Shown: piece by piece, positions 17,300 to 25,494 of the stretch
Layout: each line of letters starts with the position of its first letter
Position numbering within the stretch: position 1 is the first letter of the stretch
The notes under the pieces: model-generated
What the model was told of the DNA's origin: nothing
The model's database searches: none
What the model saw: only the letters and a program-made list of their open reading frames with translations
Program-made: the position numbers and the translations under genes
Source of the DNA: JACDER01 sp963717765
GTDB lineage: Bacteria; Actinomycetota; Thermoleophilia; Gaiellales; Gaiellaceae
Direction: 5' to 3'
Length of the DNA stretch: 64,000 nt
Assembly: GCA_963717765.1 (NCBI GenBank)
Contig: CAVQWX010000003.1
Span: forward strand, 186,001 to 250,000

Positions 17300-18934
17300 G
17301 TGCCAAAGACGCCTTACCCACCTCTTCACCCGCGCTCCTCGCGCAATCCAACGCAGATGACGCTCGAGGAGTTCAATGCTGGGTTCCGAGCTGAAAGCGA
17401 CTTCATCGAACGCAAGTCAGGCACGGGACAATCACCACTAGCTCGAGCGATCACTGCGTTCTCCAACTCTGACGGAGGTGTAGTACTCATCGGCGTACGG
17501 GACGATGGCACTGTCGTAGGCCGCGGGCTAACGGAAGGTGTGGAGACTGCGATTCACCAAGCGGCGCTGAGCATCCACGACCCTGGCCGCTACCGGATAC
17601 GAGAGCTCAGTGTCGACGACAAGGCGATTACCATCGTTTCAGTAGCTCGCCGGACACAGGGCTTTGCTCAGACCGCCGACGGACAAGTCCTGGTCCGTCG
17701 CGGTGCACGCTCCACCCCACTCGTTGGGGCGGAACTGCTCACGTTCATTACGTCTCGCGCGCTGGAGCGGTTTGACACCACCGACTCAGGCGTCCCCTTC
17801 TCGGAGGCGGAAGAAGACTTACTTGACGAGGTGCGATTGGCGTTCCGCTGGCGCCCCGACCGTATCGCTGAGCGCTTCCTTGAATCGAAACTTACGACCG
17901 ACAGAGGGACGCTCACGATCGCGGGGGCGCTCGTCGCACTTCCGGACCCGCAAGCGCACTTGGGGAAAGCTTTCATCGAGGTGCTCCGTTACCCGGATGA
18001 AGGCGAAGAGTACGACCGCCGCGAGGAGTTTCGGGGGGCAGCTCAGGACCAAATCGCCGACGCGACCGAGTTTGTTATGGCCGAGCTAGGCACTGATCTC
18101 GTCGTTTCCGGCGTGCGACGATATGACTTGCCCAAGATGCCCGAAGTAGTCCTGCGGGAGGCGGTCGCGAACGCCGTTGCGCATCGGACATACGAGGATG
18201 TGGGCCGTGCGATCCGGATCGAGCTTCGACCCGATCGCGTCGTCGTGACGTCCCCCGGCGGTCTGCCTGAGCCCGTCACAGAGGAGAACATCCGCGAGGC
18301 CCAGTCGGCACGCAACATCACGTTGATCCGCGTCTTGAGGCAGCTCCAGCTCGCAGAGGACGCGGGCCGAGGCATCGATGTGATGCAGGATTCGATGGCG
18401 GAAGCTCTTCTCGATCCGCCGACATTCCGAGACCTCGGTCATGCGACGGAAGTCAGCTTGCCGATCCGCGGCCCAATCAGCCCGCAAGAGCGTGCCTGGG
18501 TGTTCGAGATTGAGAGCCGCGGACAACTGGAACCGGCAGATCGAATCCCGCTCATCCACGCTGCCCGAGGTGAGGTTCTGACCAACAGCAAGGTGCGGGA
18601 ACTTCTCGGCGTTGACAGCCGGGAAACTGCTCGAGCAAGCCTTTACCGCCTGCGGGACGCCGGCTTGCTAGAGCAGCAAGGCTCGCGTGGCGGCGCGAGC
18701 TACATCCTTTCAGCCAACATCCGCGCGCCAGCGGCCTTCCGAATGAGCCCCTCCGCCCTCCGTGCGTTCGTGCTCGAATTAGCGGAGGATGGCCCTCTAA
18801 CGAACTCCGCGATACGACAGGCGACCGGCCTGGACCGCCGCGAAGCGCGCCGTCTGCTGCAGCAACTGGTTAGCGAGGGCGTACTTGAACTTCGGGGGGA
18901 GCGGCGTGGGGCGCACTACGTACTGGCGAATTGA
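17300..18934 (+). CDS. AlbA_2/Schlafen-type, RecG-like putative DNA-binding regulator
   Basis: Up to 544 residues. An AlbA_2 domain covers about residues 25-150 (ESDFIERKSGTGQSPLARAI, FSNSDGGVVLIGVRDDG); a GHKL/HATPase_c_4-like region follows at ~285-385 (EVVLREAVANAVAHRTY, PGGLPEPVTEENI, DAGRGIDVM); two winged-helix segments end the protein (LTNSKVRELLGVDSRETAR and LTNSAIRQATGLDRREARR). This is the layout of COG2865 'predicted transcriptional regulator' proteins, often carried by mobile or defence regions. The start could be GTG 17300 or ATG 17357; neither has a clear ribosome-binding site. Confidence 0.75.
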   Translation: MPKTPYPPLHPRSSRNPTQMTLEEFNAGFRAESDFIERKSGTGQSPLARAITAFSNSDGGVVLIGVRDDGTVVGRGLTEGVETAIHQAALSIHDPGRYRIRELSVDDKAITIVSVARRTQGFAQTADGQVLVRRGARSTPLVGAELLTFITSRALERFDTTDSGVPFSEAEEDLLDEVRLAFRWRPDRIAERFLESKLTTDRGTLTIAGALVALPDPQAHLGKAFIEVLRYPDEGEEYDRREEFRGAAQDQIADATEFVMAELGTDLVVSGVRRYDLPKMPEVVLREAVANAVAHRTYEDVGRAIRIELRPDRVVVTSPGGLPEPVTEENIREAQSARNITLIRVLRQLQLAEDAGRGIDVMQDSMAEALLDPPTFRDLGHATEVSLPIRGPISPQERAWVFEIESRGQLEPADRIPLIHAARGEVLTNSKVRELLGVDSRETARASLYRLRDAGLLEQQGSRGGASYILSANIRAPAAFRMSPSALRAFVLELAEDGPLTNSAIRQATGLDRREARRLLQQLVSEGVLELRGERRGAHYVLAN

Positions 18935-19011
18935 ACGCTTATGGGAGTTTTGTCCGTGAGCATTCGCATCTTTGCAAAGGTGCCATAAGTCGCCAAAATG
19001 GATCATCCGGC

Positions 19012-19735
19012 GTCCTCCCAAACCAGCAGGGCATCTTCGCGCGCAACCCACCGCTTCGTAAGGCTGTGAGTTGGGCCGTCGACAGAACCGCGTACGCGCG
19101 CGTCGGGAGTGCCTACGGCGGATCCGCCTGGACGCACATGCTGCCTCCCGTCACGCCGGGATCAGTTCGGGCCCCGGACAAGCGGCCGTACTCGACGAAG
19201 CCAGACCTCGCCAAGGCGCTAAAGCTCGCGGCTGGCCACATGGTGATGGACACGTACGTGTTGCCTACTCAGGCTCTGGCTGGATTAGGCCGGCACAGGC
19301 CGAACTCGTCCGTGCCGACCTCATCCGGCTCGGCTTCAAACCCGAAAACGTGACGGTCGGTAACTACGACGTGGAGATCTGTGACCCGCTCAGCGACCCT
19401 GATTGCGGTCGACAAGACTGGGATGTCGGCGTCTCGCTCGGATGGTGCTCCGACTATCCCGATCCGGAAACCTTCCTCAACCTCACCCTCGGCCCGGCTC
19501 CTTGGGAATCGAGGACGTACACATGGACGATCGACGCACCCAGCTACTCGAAGAAGCTCGCTGCCGCCCGAAGAATGAGCGGAAGCGCTCGGCTCGAGGC
19601 GTTCGGGACACTCGACCTCGAGCTTCTCCGCACGGGAAGCACCAGTCGTCGCGATGCGGACGTTCAACAACCTCTTCTTCTTCTCGAACCGGGTCACACA
19701 CACCGCTCCGAGGGCTCTTTCGTTCACGTTCGGTT
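19012..19735 (+). pseudogene. Peptide ABC-transporter substrate-binding protein fragment (SBP_bac_5)
   Basis: Three consecutive frames carry pieces of a family 5 solute-binding protein: GIFARNPPLRKAVSWAVDRT and YSTKPDLAKAL; then AELVRADLIRLGFKPENV, DWDVGVSLGWCSDYPDPETF and PSYSKKLAAARRMSG; then MRTFNNLFFFSNRV. The shifts fall near 19270 and 19640. The N-terminal ~300 residues with the signal peptide are missing, as are the transporter's permease and ATPase genes. It is a dead remnant running into the end of the opposite-strand lipoprotein gene. Confidence 0.7.
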
Positions 19736-19745
19736 TCGCTGGCTG

Positions 19746-20648
19746 TTATCCGTGGGAGAATGGCAATGCGGTCGGGTTCCAGGCCCATTGGGCGCCTCGT
19801 TCCTGGCCGCGGAGTGTTTGCGAGGTGACGAGAAACGGGCCCTTGTCGTCTCGGGCTTCGAAGAAAAAGCCTTCGAAGGCGCCGAGCGGATCGAGTAGCT
19901 CCTCGATGCGGGGGACGTTGGCCGCGAAGGTCTTGCGGTCGGTGTCGATCTCGACGACGAGCAGCGGGGCGAGTTGGAGTGGCTTGAGGAGTCGCAGGGA
20001 GTTCACGCGAAAGCCGAAGCGGCGCCCTGCCAGAGCTACGCGCGCGCGGAAGAGTTGAGGCCGCGGGTTCTGGAATCGTTGGCCGAAGGGCTGGTAGTCG
20101 TCGGAGTAGGCGGATGCGTCGCCGCCGGGCACGGACCAGCCGAAGAGTGGCCGTCTGCCTGCGGCGCAGATCTCGTCGCGGAGCGCGCCGCCGACCAGGT
20201 ATGCCTCCCACTCGGCGAGCGAGATGGTGACGATCTGTTCCGGGTCGGCGCGACTGTCCGTGGGTTGGCGGGCCGCCGGTGTCTGAAGTAGCGCCCACAG
20301 ACGGTTTTCCGCCCGTGGAGCCGTCGGCGGGTTGCCGTAGGAGATGGCATGGACGTATCTGTCGTCGCCGAGGCGGTCGAGGATGCGATCGGCGATCGCT
20401 TGCGGGGTGCGATGCCGAGGCACGAAGTAGCTCGGAGCGACGCGATCCATTCCACCGCCGGTCGAGCGCGTGGCGCACGACTTGTGCGGAAAGCTCGGGT
20501 AGGGAGGCCACGTCGTCCGGGCCGCCACCCTCATTGGCGGCACCCGCACGGACGGATCGGCTGCGAGGCGATGTCCGCCGCTGCACCCTGTCACGACAAG
20601 GACGAAGAGCGTCATCACGGCAAGCCACCTCACGTAGAGATCAACCAT
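19746..20648 (-). CDS. Putative lipoprotein of unknown function
   Basis: The ATG at 20648 gives a 300-residue product with a lipoprotein signal: hydrophobic WLAVMTLFVLVVTG followed by Cys, a good lipobox. The mature part has no domain I can name. Its C-terminal ~90 residues (LLKPLQLAPLLVVEIDT ... IEELLDPL ... GFFFEARDDKGPFLVTSQT) match in pattern the end of the exported protein at 23487-24152 (FLKPRALAPVVTVTP ... LGSLLDG ... GVFLIVKGRDGHVIS), so the two are paralogues. The start overlaps the end of the membrane protein at 20641-21105, indicating co-translation. Confidence 0.6.
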   Translation of the reverse strand: MVDLYVRWLAVMTLFVLVVTGCSGGHRLAADPSVRVPPMRVAARTTWPPYPSFPHKSCATRSTGGGMDRVAPSYFVPRHRTPQAIADRILDRLGDDRYVHAISYGNPPTAPRAENRLWALLQTPAARQPTDSRADPEQIVTISLAEWEAYLVGGALRDEICAAGRRPLFGWSVPGGDASAYSDDYQPFGQRFQNPRPQLFRARVALAGRRFGFRVNSLRLLKPLQLAPLLVVEIDTDRKTFAANVPRIEELLDPLGAFEGFFFEARDDKGPFLVTSQTLRGQERGAQWAWNPTALPFSHG

Positions 20649-21105
20649 CGACCTTCGCGCATCCCGGAGGGATGCGCTCGGTCCAGGCCGCAACCACCAC
20701 GGTCGGATACGACCCGGCACACCCTCGGCTCACAAGCACCGTGATGTACCCTGCCGGTCCGCTCGGAGCGATCGGTCGCTTTCCACCAGTCCGGAGTGGC
20801 TCCACACTCCGTTTCTGCCAGGTTGCTCTGGGTGGTCCGAACTGCACGAGGCTCGCCCGCTCGGACGCAGCTTTCGGGTGGGTCTGCACTGCGAGGTACG
20901 CGCTAACACCGACGCCTACCGCGGCGACTACCGCTACGGCCACGATCACAGCCGACCTCCGCAACAGGTCCGAAGGATACGCCGACGCTGTGAGGATTTC
21001 GTGTGAGTCAACATCGGTGGTCGGGGTTTGGTCAATACCGAACAGTTGTACGACCTGGTCCATCGCACCCGGAAGGGTCGTTGGTTCGCGCTCGGCGCGC
21101 TCCAT
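20641..21105 (-). CDS. Single-pass membrane protein, unknown function
   Basis: A 154-residue protein with a cytoplasmic N-terminal ~50 residues, one strong transmembrane helix (SAVIVAVAVVAAVGVGVSAYLAV) and an outer C-terminal part with two Cys. Size and layout resemble anti-sigma-like or small regulatory membrane proteins, but no zinc-binding motif is present and no sigma-factor gene is adjacent. The stop overlaps the start of the downstream lipoprotein gene by 8 bp, so the pair is an operon. Confidence 0.55.
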   Translation of the reverse strand: MERAEREPTTLPGAMDQVVQLFGIDQTPTTDVDSHEILTASAYPSDLLRRSAVIVAVAVVAAVGVGVSAYLAVQTHPKAASERASLVQFGPPRATWQKRSVEPLRTGGKRPIAPSGPAGYITVLVSRGCAGSYPTVVVAAWTERIPPGCAKVDG

Positions 21106-21388
21106 CAGAGCTCGCTCAGCCGATTTTCGCGACCGCGCCTACCGGCCACTGATGCCTCGTAGCGGCAGCGACCCTGGGCGAGGAGAGGTCGCCGTCGCGA
21201 AAGCCGACGGTGATCGCGCTGAGTATTTGTCTCTGGGCCCCGTTCCACCCGCGATCGTGGGCAGACGGGTCAGCAGCAGCACTGGCCGCCGACACGGACG
21301 CCGCGATGAGAAGACCGGAAGGTACCCTTCATCGGGTCAGCGGTTCCACCGCGGCTTCATCCGGTGCAAGGACCTGAAGGAGGGCCTA
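21106..21388. other. Intergenic stretch, nothing recognised
   Basis: About 280 bases without a convincing gene on either strand. On the minus strand a short open frame ends in a TGA overlapping the ATG at 21105, so a decayed upstream operon gene is possible, but I could not match it to a family. Confidence 0.3.
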
Positions 21389-23338
21389 TTAGTGGCTGGG
21401 TTGCCACGCCAGCCGGCGCCGTAGCTGGCCGCGCTGGCGAACCGGATCAATCGTCGCGGCCAGCGTCGCCGGCTGGGCATCTGGTGGCGCTTCGATGCTG
21501 ATGTCGTGCCGGAGGTACCCGGCGGTAATGCCGAGCGGCGGCTCGAATGCGATCGTGTGCCGGTCGGGGGAGGGAACGCTCACGGCGGCACTCGAGTTCG
21601 AGGGGGAGGTGTCGAGGTCGACGCTTGTGCCGTAACTTTTCACGACCGTTCCGCCTGGGCCGTTGCCGTGCGGTAGGTAGAGGTCGTTGCTTCCGCCGAA
21701 CCATGTAGGCGGCCCCCACTTGGCGTCGAGGCCCGCCGCGGCCACTCGCCGCCTTTGGTGTCCGTTTGCGTTCGCGATCCAGGCGGCGCCGCTTCGCAGG
21801 TAGGCGACCAGGCGCCCGTCGGGCGACCACGCCGGCCATGTGCCGCGCGCGAGCAGTTGCGCTGCCCCGCCGGGCTGCGTGCTCGTCACCCTGATTCGGG
21901 TGTTCCGGACGAATGCGACCTGTGAGCCGTCTGGAGAGAGTGCCGGTTGCGCGCCTTCACCGATCTCGACCGGCTCGCTCCCGTCGAGGGACGCTACGAC
22001 CACTGTCCGCTCGCCCGCACGGACGAGCACGTACGCGACGCGCAAGCCGTCAGCAGAGATCACGGGCTGCTCGTGATCCCCGTCGTCCCAGGTGAGCGGG
22101 CGGATCAAGCGTGTCGCGGCGTCCACCGCGTACAGCTGTGACAACGGCTGGGTGCCGGGATCCGCGCCGGCCAGGAACAGCCGGCTGCCGTCCTGCGACC
22201 AGCCGAGCGGCGGCCCGAAGCCGCCGAAACCGGTCGTGGGCGCGGGCACGAGCGTTGTGGTCGTGCTGCCGTCGGCCGAGACGGCCATCAGCGCCCCGTC
22301 GCGTGTTCCATAGGCGAGCTCGTTTCCCTCCGGCGACCACAGCAGCTCGCCCACGTCTGAGGCCAGCGCGATCCGGCCGGACAGATCGGATCGCACGACC
22401 TCGAGGTTGACCGGCAGGCCCGGGCCGAGCCCCTTCCATGTGACCGAGAGTCGCGACCCGTCGGGGGACCACATCAGGCTGTGGCAGTCCCCGGGGAACC
22501 CGATCGCGTGGTCGTTGCCGCCGTACGCGTCGATCACGTGCAGCTCGAACTCGTAGAAACCGGTTGTCGTGAAGGCGAGCCGACGGCTGTCCGGGGACCA
22601 GTCGATGTCTCCGACCCCGTAGCGCAGCTGCGGCGGGTCCGGCGGGTACGAGGCTACGACGTGCGCCGCCCCGGTCACGACGTCGTAGACGACCAGGTCG
22701 CCGCGGTCGTTCCTCAGGAACGCGAGTCGGCGGCCGTCCGGGGACCAGGCCGGCGTCGCAACTCCCGTATCGGGAGAGGCGCCGACCACGCGACTCGCTC
22801 CCGTGCCTGCGTCGTACAGGCGGAGACGAGAACCGTCTGAGAACGCGAGCGTTTCTCCGGTGGGCGCCCACTCGCTTTCGATCGCCGGCGCGGAGGCGAG
22901 AGCGCGGGAGTCCGAGCCGTCAGCTCGAACAACCCACAAGCTCTCGCTGAAACTCCCCGAAGGAGTGAAGCTGAAGTCGACATATGAGAGCCATCGGCCG
23001 TCGGCGGACCAGCTCAGCGAGGTCATGTGGTCGGCGTGGGCGACGATCCGGTATGAGCCGTCCTCGACCGATCCCACCGCGAGGTCGGTAGTCGCCCCGT
23101 CGGTCGTCGTCTCGACCGCGACGAGCGAGCGGTCCGGAGAAGGCATCGCTTGACCCGTGACACCGAAGACAGACGTCAGCCGGCGCAGCCCAGAACCGTC
23201 TCGCCCGACCGAATAGAGCTGAGTCGTCCCCGGCTCGGTCGAGAAAGCGACCGCACCGCCAGGGGTGTTCGGAGTCGCCGAAGCGACCGCCGACGGGACG
23301 GCCGCCGCAACGACCACCAACACCAGCAACCCTCGCAT
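21389..23338 (-). CDS. Secreted TolB-like (WD40/PD40) beta-propeller protein
   Basis: A 649-residue protein. The signal peptide is MRGLLVLVVVAAAVPSAVASA. The body is built of TolB/PD40 repeats, each with the diagnostic SPDGxxLAF: WSADGRWLSYVD, WSPDGRRLAFLRND, WSPDSRRLAFTTTG, MWSPDGSRLSVTW, LSPDGSQVAFVRN, WSPDGRLVAYLRSG. Enough repeats are present for one or two propellers. No protease or peptidase domain follows. It is likely periplasmic or extracellular and binds a partner rather than catalysing a reaction. It is divergent from the gene at 23487. Confidence 0.8.
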   Translation of the reverse strand: MRGLLVLVVVAAAVPSAVASATPNTPGGAVAFSTEPGTTQLYSVGRDGSGLRRLTSVFGVTGQAMPSPDRSLVAVETTTDGATTDLAVGSVEDGSYRIVAHADHMTSLSWSADGRWLSYVDFSFTPSGSFSESLWVVRADGSDSRALASAPAIESEWAPTGETLAFSDGSRLRLYDAGTGASRVVGASPDTGVATPAWSPDGRRLAFLRNDRGDLVVYDVVTGAAHVVASYPPDPPQLRYGVGDIDWSPDSRRLAFTTTGFYEFELHVIDAYGGNDHAIGFPGDCHSLMWSPDGSRLSVTWKGLGPGLPVNLEVVRSDLSGRIALASDVGELLWSPEGNELAYGTRDGALMAVSADGSTTTTLVPAPTTGFGGFGPPLGWSQDGSRLFLAGADPGTQPLSQLYAVDAATRLIRPLTWDDGDHEQPVISADGLRVAYVLVRAGERTVVVASLDGSEPVEIGEGAQPALSPDGSQVAFVRNTRIRVTSTQPGGAAQLLARGTWPAWSPDGRLVAYLRSGAAWIANANGHQRRRVAAAGLDAKWGPPTWFGGSNDLYLPHGNGPGGTVVKSYGTSVDLDTSPSNSSAAVSVPSPDRHTIAFEPPLGITAGYLRHDISIEAPPDAQPATLAATIDPVRQRGQLRRRLAWQPSH

Positions 23339-23486
23339 CGCCCGGACAATAGGCCCCCGATGTGTGGGATTGATGATCAGCGAGCGCCGGGAACCTCACC
23401 GGCTCAGCCGGACGTTCCGTCTGATCAGCCAGAGGGGTGCTGGGGAGATACTGTGACTTGGGTGACACGCGTCGCTGTGTTCGCGA

Positions 23487-24152
23487 TTGTGCTGTCGGGC
23501 GTGGCTGGCGTTGAGCGGCGTTGACGGGTCGGCCTCGCTCCGCATCGCGAGCGGTCCGCGTCCACTGGCCCGCATCACCGGGGGGAGCCTGTCCCAGCGA
23601 AACGCCCTGCGTGACGCTCTCATCCGCCTGCACAGCCGAGCGACTCGTGTGCAAATCGCGCCGGGCCCGCGGGCTGGGTACCACGGTCATCGAACAACGT
23701 TGACGTTCCTGGGTCGCTCCGACCCCGAGTCGCAGTGGAAAGACGAAGTCGCCGTCGGCGTCTTCTTCGCACACGGCTTTCCAGCGGCATGGGTCGCTAT
23801 CCCGGGCATGGGGGTAGGCACGTTCACCTGGCATGGTGTCGACGCGATCGGGAAGCGTCGGTTCCGGCGAGCGTTTGGCCGGGCCGCCCGCGCAGCGCAC
23901 GTACGCATCAACCACATCACCTTCTTGAAGCCACGCGCGCTCGCACCGGTCGTGACCGTCACACCCAAACGGCCCCAGGTGTTTCTGCACCACGGCCTCC
24001 GCCTCGGATCACTACTCGATGGTTCACACCCGCGCATCGAGGGCGTCTTCCTGATCGTCAAAGGCCGAGACGGCCACGTGATTTCCCGCGGGGGCAGCGC
24101 GACCCGGATCGGTGGGGGAGCGGGCACGTGGCCCGGCTCAGCTCACGGTTAA
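23487..24152 (+). CDS. Exported protein, paralogue of the island lipoprotein; start probably frameshifted
   Basis: The frame to 24152 encodes about 220 residues ending in a domain that resembles the C-terminus of the 19746-20648 lipoprotein (FLKPRALAPVVTVTP, IEGVFLIVKGRDGHVIS). The apparent N-terminus (MCCRAWLALSG) is not convincing. Just upstream, GTG 23453 behind GGGGAG starts a good leader, VTWVTRVAVFAIVLSGVAGV, in another frame that stops at 23524. One base change near 23515 would join the two into a normal exported protein. The function is unknown. It ends 295 bp before tRNA-Sec. Confidence 0.5.
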   Translation: MCCRAWLALSGVDGSASLRIASGPRPLARITGGSLSQRNALRDALIRLHSRATRVQIAPGPRAGYHGHRTTLTFLGRSDPESQWKDEVAVGVFFAHGFPAAWVAIPGMGVGTFTWHGVDAIGKRRFRRAFGRAARAAHVRINHITFLKPRALAPVVTVTPKRPQVFLHHGLRLGSLLDGSHPRIEGVFLIVKGRDGHVISRGGSATRIGGGAGTWPGSAHG

Positions 24153-24447
24153 GGCGTACGGCTGACGCGAGGCCGCCTCGCGGGTGAACGCAGACCCGGC
24201 CACCCACCCGGCAGCCATGACCTTTGGTGAAACGCTGGTCGAATCAAGGCCGAAGACGGTGGCAAGAGGGCGGTCAAGGACATTGCACGAGGGGACCAAA
24301 CATCATTGAGCGCTCCGTCGCGCCAGTGTTGCGCCAGTGCGTGCCACAAACAGGCGGTTTTGGGCGGACTTGGCCGGATGTCGCAACGACGCCGGTGCGC
24401 CAGTTCGAAGTGCCGGGTTCCTGTCAACCATGCGGTTTTTGGCTCAA
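24153..24447. other. Stretch beside tRNA-Sec where an integrase would be expected
   Basis: No open frame with recognisable recombinase motifs (the Arg-His-x-x-Arg-Tyr pattern of tyrosine recombinases) is present on either strand. The sequence is less GC-rich than its surroundings in places. It may be an eroded end of the mobile element. Confidence 0.35.
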
Positions 24448-24540
24448 CGGAGCGGCGCAGGAGTCGAACCTACCGAGCCGTGGGTTACACGACCGCACCG
24501 GTTTTGAAGACCGGCTGGGCCACCGGGCCCGTGCCGCTCC
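24448..24540 (-). tRNA. selC: Selenocysteine tRNA, anticodon TCA
   Basis: Read on the minus strand the gene begins GGAGCGGC and ends GCCGCTCC plus discriminator G, giving an 8-bp acceptor stem. The T stem has 5 bp, so the 8+5 arrangement of bacterial tRNA-Sec is met. The anticodon stem CCGGT/ACCGG closes the loop CTTCAAA with anticodon TCA. A long variable arm (GTCGTG ... CACGGC) follows. CCA is not encoded. It carries selenocysteine to in-frame UGA codons; selA and selB lie at 51-55.5 kb and a likely user gene at 33.3 kb. Confidence 0.95.
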
Positions 24541-24687
24541 TCTCCAAGCCTAACCAGGCATCTGACCGCAGCGAGGTGGTCGATGGCGGAGCCGGGCTCC
24601 GCCCGCGCGCAGCCCGACGGGCGCATGGCCAGCGCGAGGCGTCAAGGAGGGGGCTAACGGCGGAACCATGGGTTCCCCCCGTGTTAA

Positions 24688-24707
24688 CACCGGGCCCGTG
24701 CCGCTCC
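24688..24707. repeat. 20-bp copy of the tRNA-Sec 5' end
   Basis: CACCGGGCCCGTGCCGCTCC at 24688-24707 is identical to 24521-24540, the acceptor and D-arm start of tRNA-Sec, in the same orientation and 167 bp upstream of the gene on its own strand. It is followed in the transcript direction by a GGAACC/GGTTCC hairpin (24662-24676), not by the rest of a tRNA. It may be a remnant of an earlier tRNA copy or recombination junction. Confidence 0.7.
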
Positions 24708-24767
24708 GGGACGGAAGCGTAGACGTCGCTCTTCACCTTTCGGAAGGGTGGTGTTAGGGTCGGCGCG

Positions 24768-25429
24768 GTGACGCGTTTCGGGCCTCGCCGTCGGAGCCGG
24801 GTTGGCATCGGCGCTGCTCCTCGCCGGGTCGGCGATCGCCGCGCAGCCGTACCGCTCAACACAGTAGCGGTGGGACGGCGAGCGGCGTCAGCTATTCGGG
24901 CGGCTCGCTGAAGATCGCGGCCGGCTCCAGCCCGTACCAGTACACGGATCCCTTCTCGAGCGTCGCCGTCCTGGGCGAGCCGGTCGACGGGTCCGGGTCG
25001 TATGACTCGGGCACCTGGACGTTCGGCTGGACGACGCTGTCGTTTACGTTCAACGAGCTCGTGTCCTCCTGGAACTCGAAGACGCCGGCCGGGACCTGGA
25101 TCCAGTCGGAGGTGCAGCCCAAGCTCGACAACGGCACGGTGGTCAAGTGGTACATCCTCGGCCGCTGGTCGTACGGCGACTCCGACTTCCACCGCACCTC
25201 GGTGGGCGCGATCAAGAGCACGAACGGGCACCTCCTGGTGATCGGCGGCTTCACGGGCAACGGCAACGTCATCGCCTACGACCCGGCGCACGACACGGAC
25301 GCCGAGGTTCGCCAGGTCTACGACCGCACGGAGTTCGAGCGCGCGTGGATTCCCACTTCGGGCGGCATCGTCTACGTGATCCGCCCGGCCGGGCATGCGC
25401 TTCCGTCCTTGACGGCGAACAACTCGTAA
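24768..25429 (+). pseudogene. C39-like secreted peptidase remnant, catalytic part deleted
   Basis: A leader (GLASALLLAGSAIAA) lies in a frame that stops at ~24867, while the body continues in another frame: GVSYSGGSLKIAAGSSPY, FTFNELVSSWNSKTPAGTWI, VKWYILGRWSYGDSDFHRTS. This is the N-terminal domain of actinobacterial C39-family peptidase-like proteins. It then jumps to the family's extreme C-terminus (GHLLVIGGFTGNGNVIAYDP ... GGIVYVIRP). The segment with the catalytic Cys is missing, so an in-frame internal deletion joined the ends. Two frameshifts plus this deletion mark it as dead. Confidence 0.7.
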
Positions 25430-25494
25430 CACCTGCATCCATCCGCCTGCCTCCCAGGCCCGTAGTATCCGGGTAGAGAAAGGGAGGTGAAATC

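Larger units (their letters stand above)
16968..24509. mobile_element. Candidate genomic island inserted at the tRNA-Sec gene
   Basis: The 7.5-kb segment is bounded by the 64-bp direct repeats of the tRNA-Sec 3' part, the normal outcome of site-specific integration into a tRNA gene that leaves the gene functional. Inside are an AlbA_2/RecG-like protein, a broken peptide-binding protein, a lipoprotein with a small membrane protein, a TolB-like propeller and an exported paralogue of the lipoprotein. Base composition is mixed; the AlbA_2 gene looks less GC-rich than most. No recombinase gene is visible, so the element appears immobile now. Confidence 0.65.

Noticed and set aside
23522..23524. 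Selenocysteine at the TGA after the leader VTWVTRVAVFAIVLSGVAGV
   Set aside because: The frame after the TGA carries no recognisable protein, while another frame does; a frameshift explains the site better.
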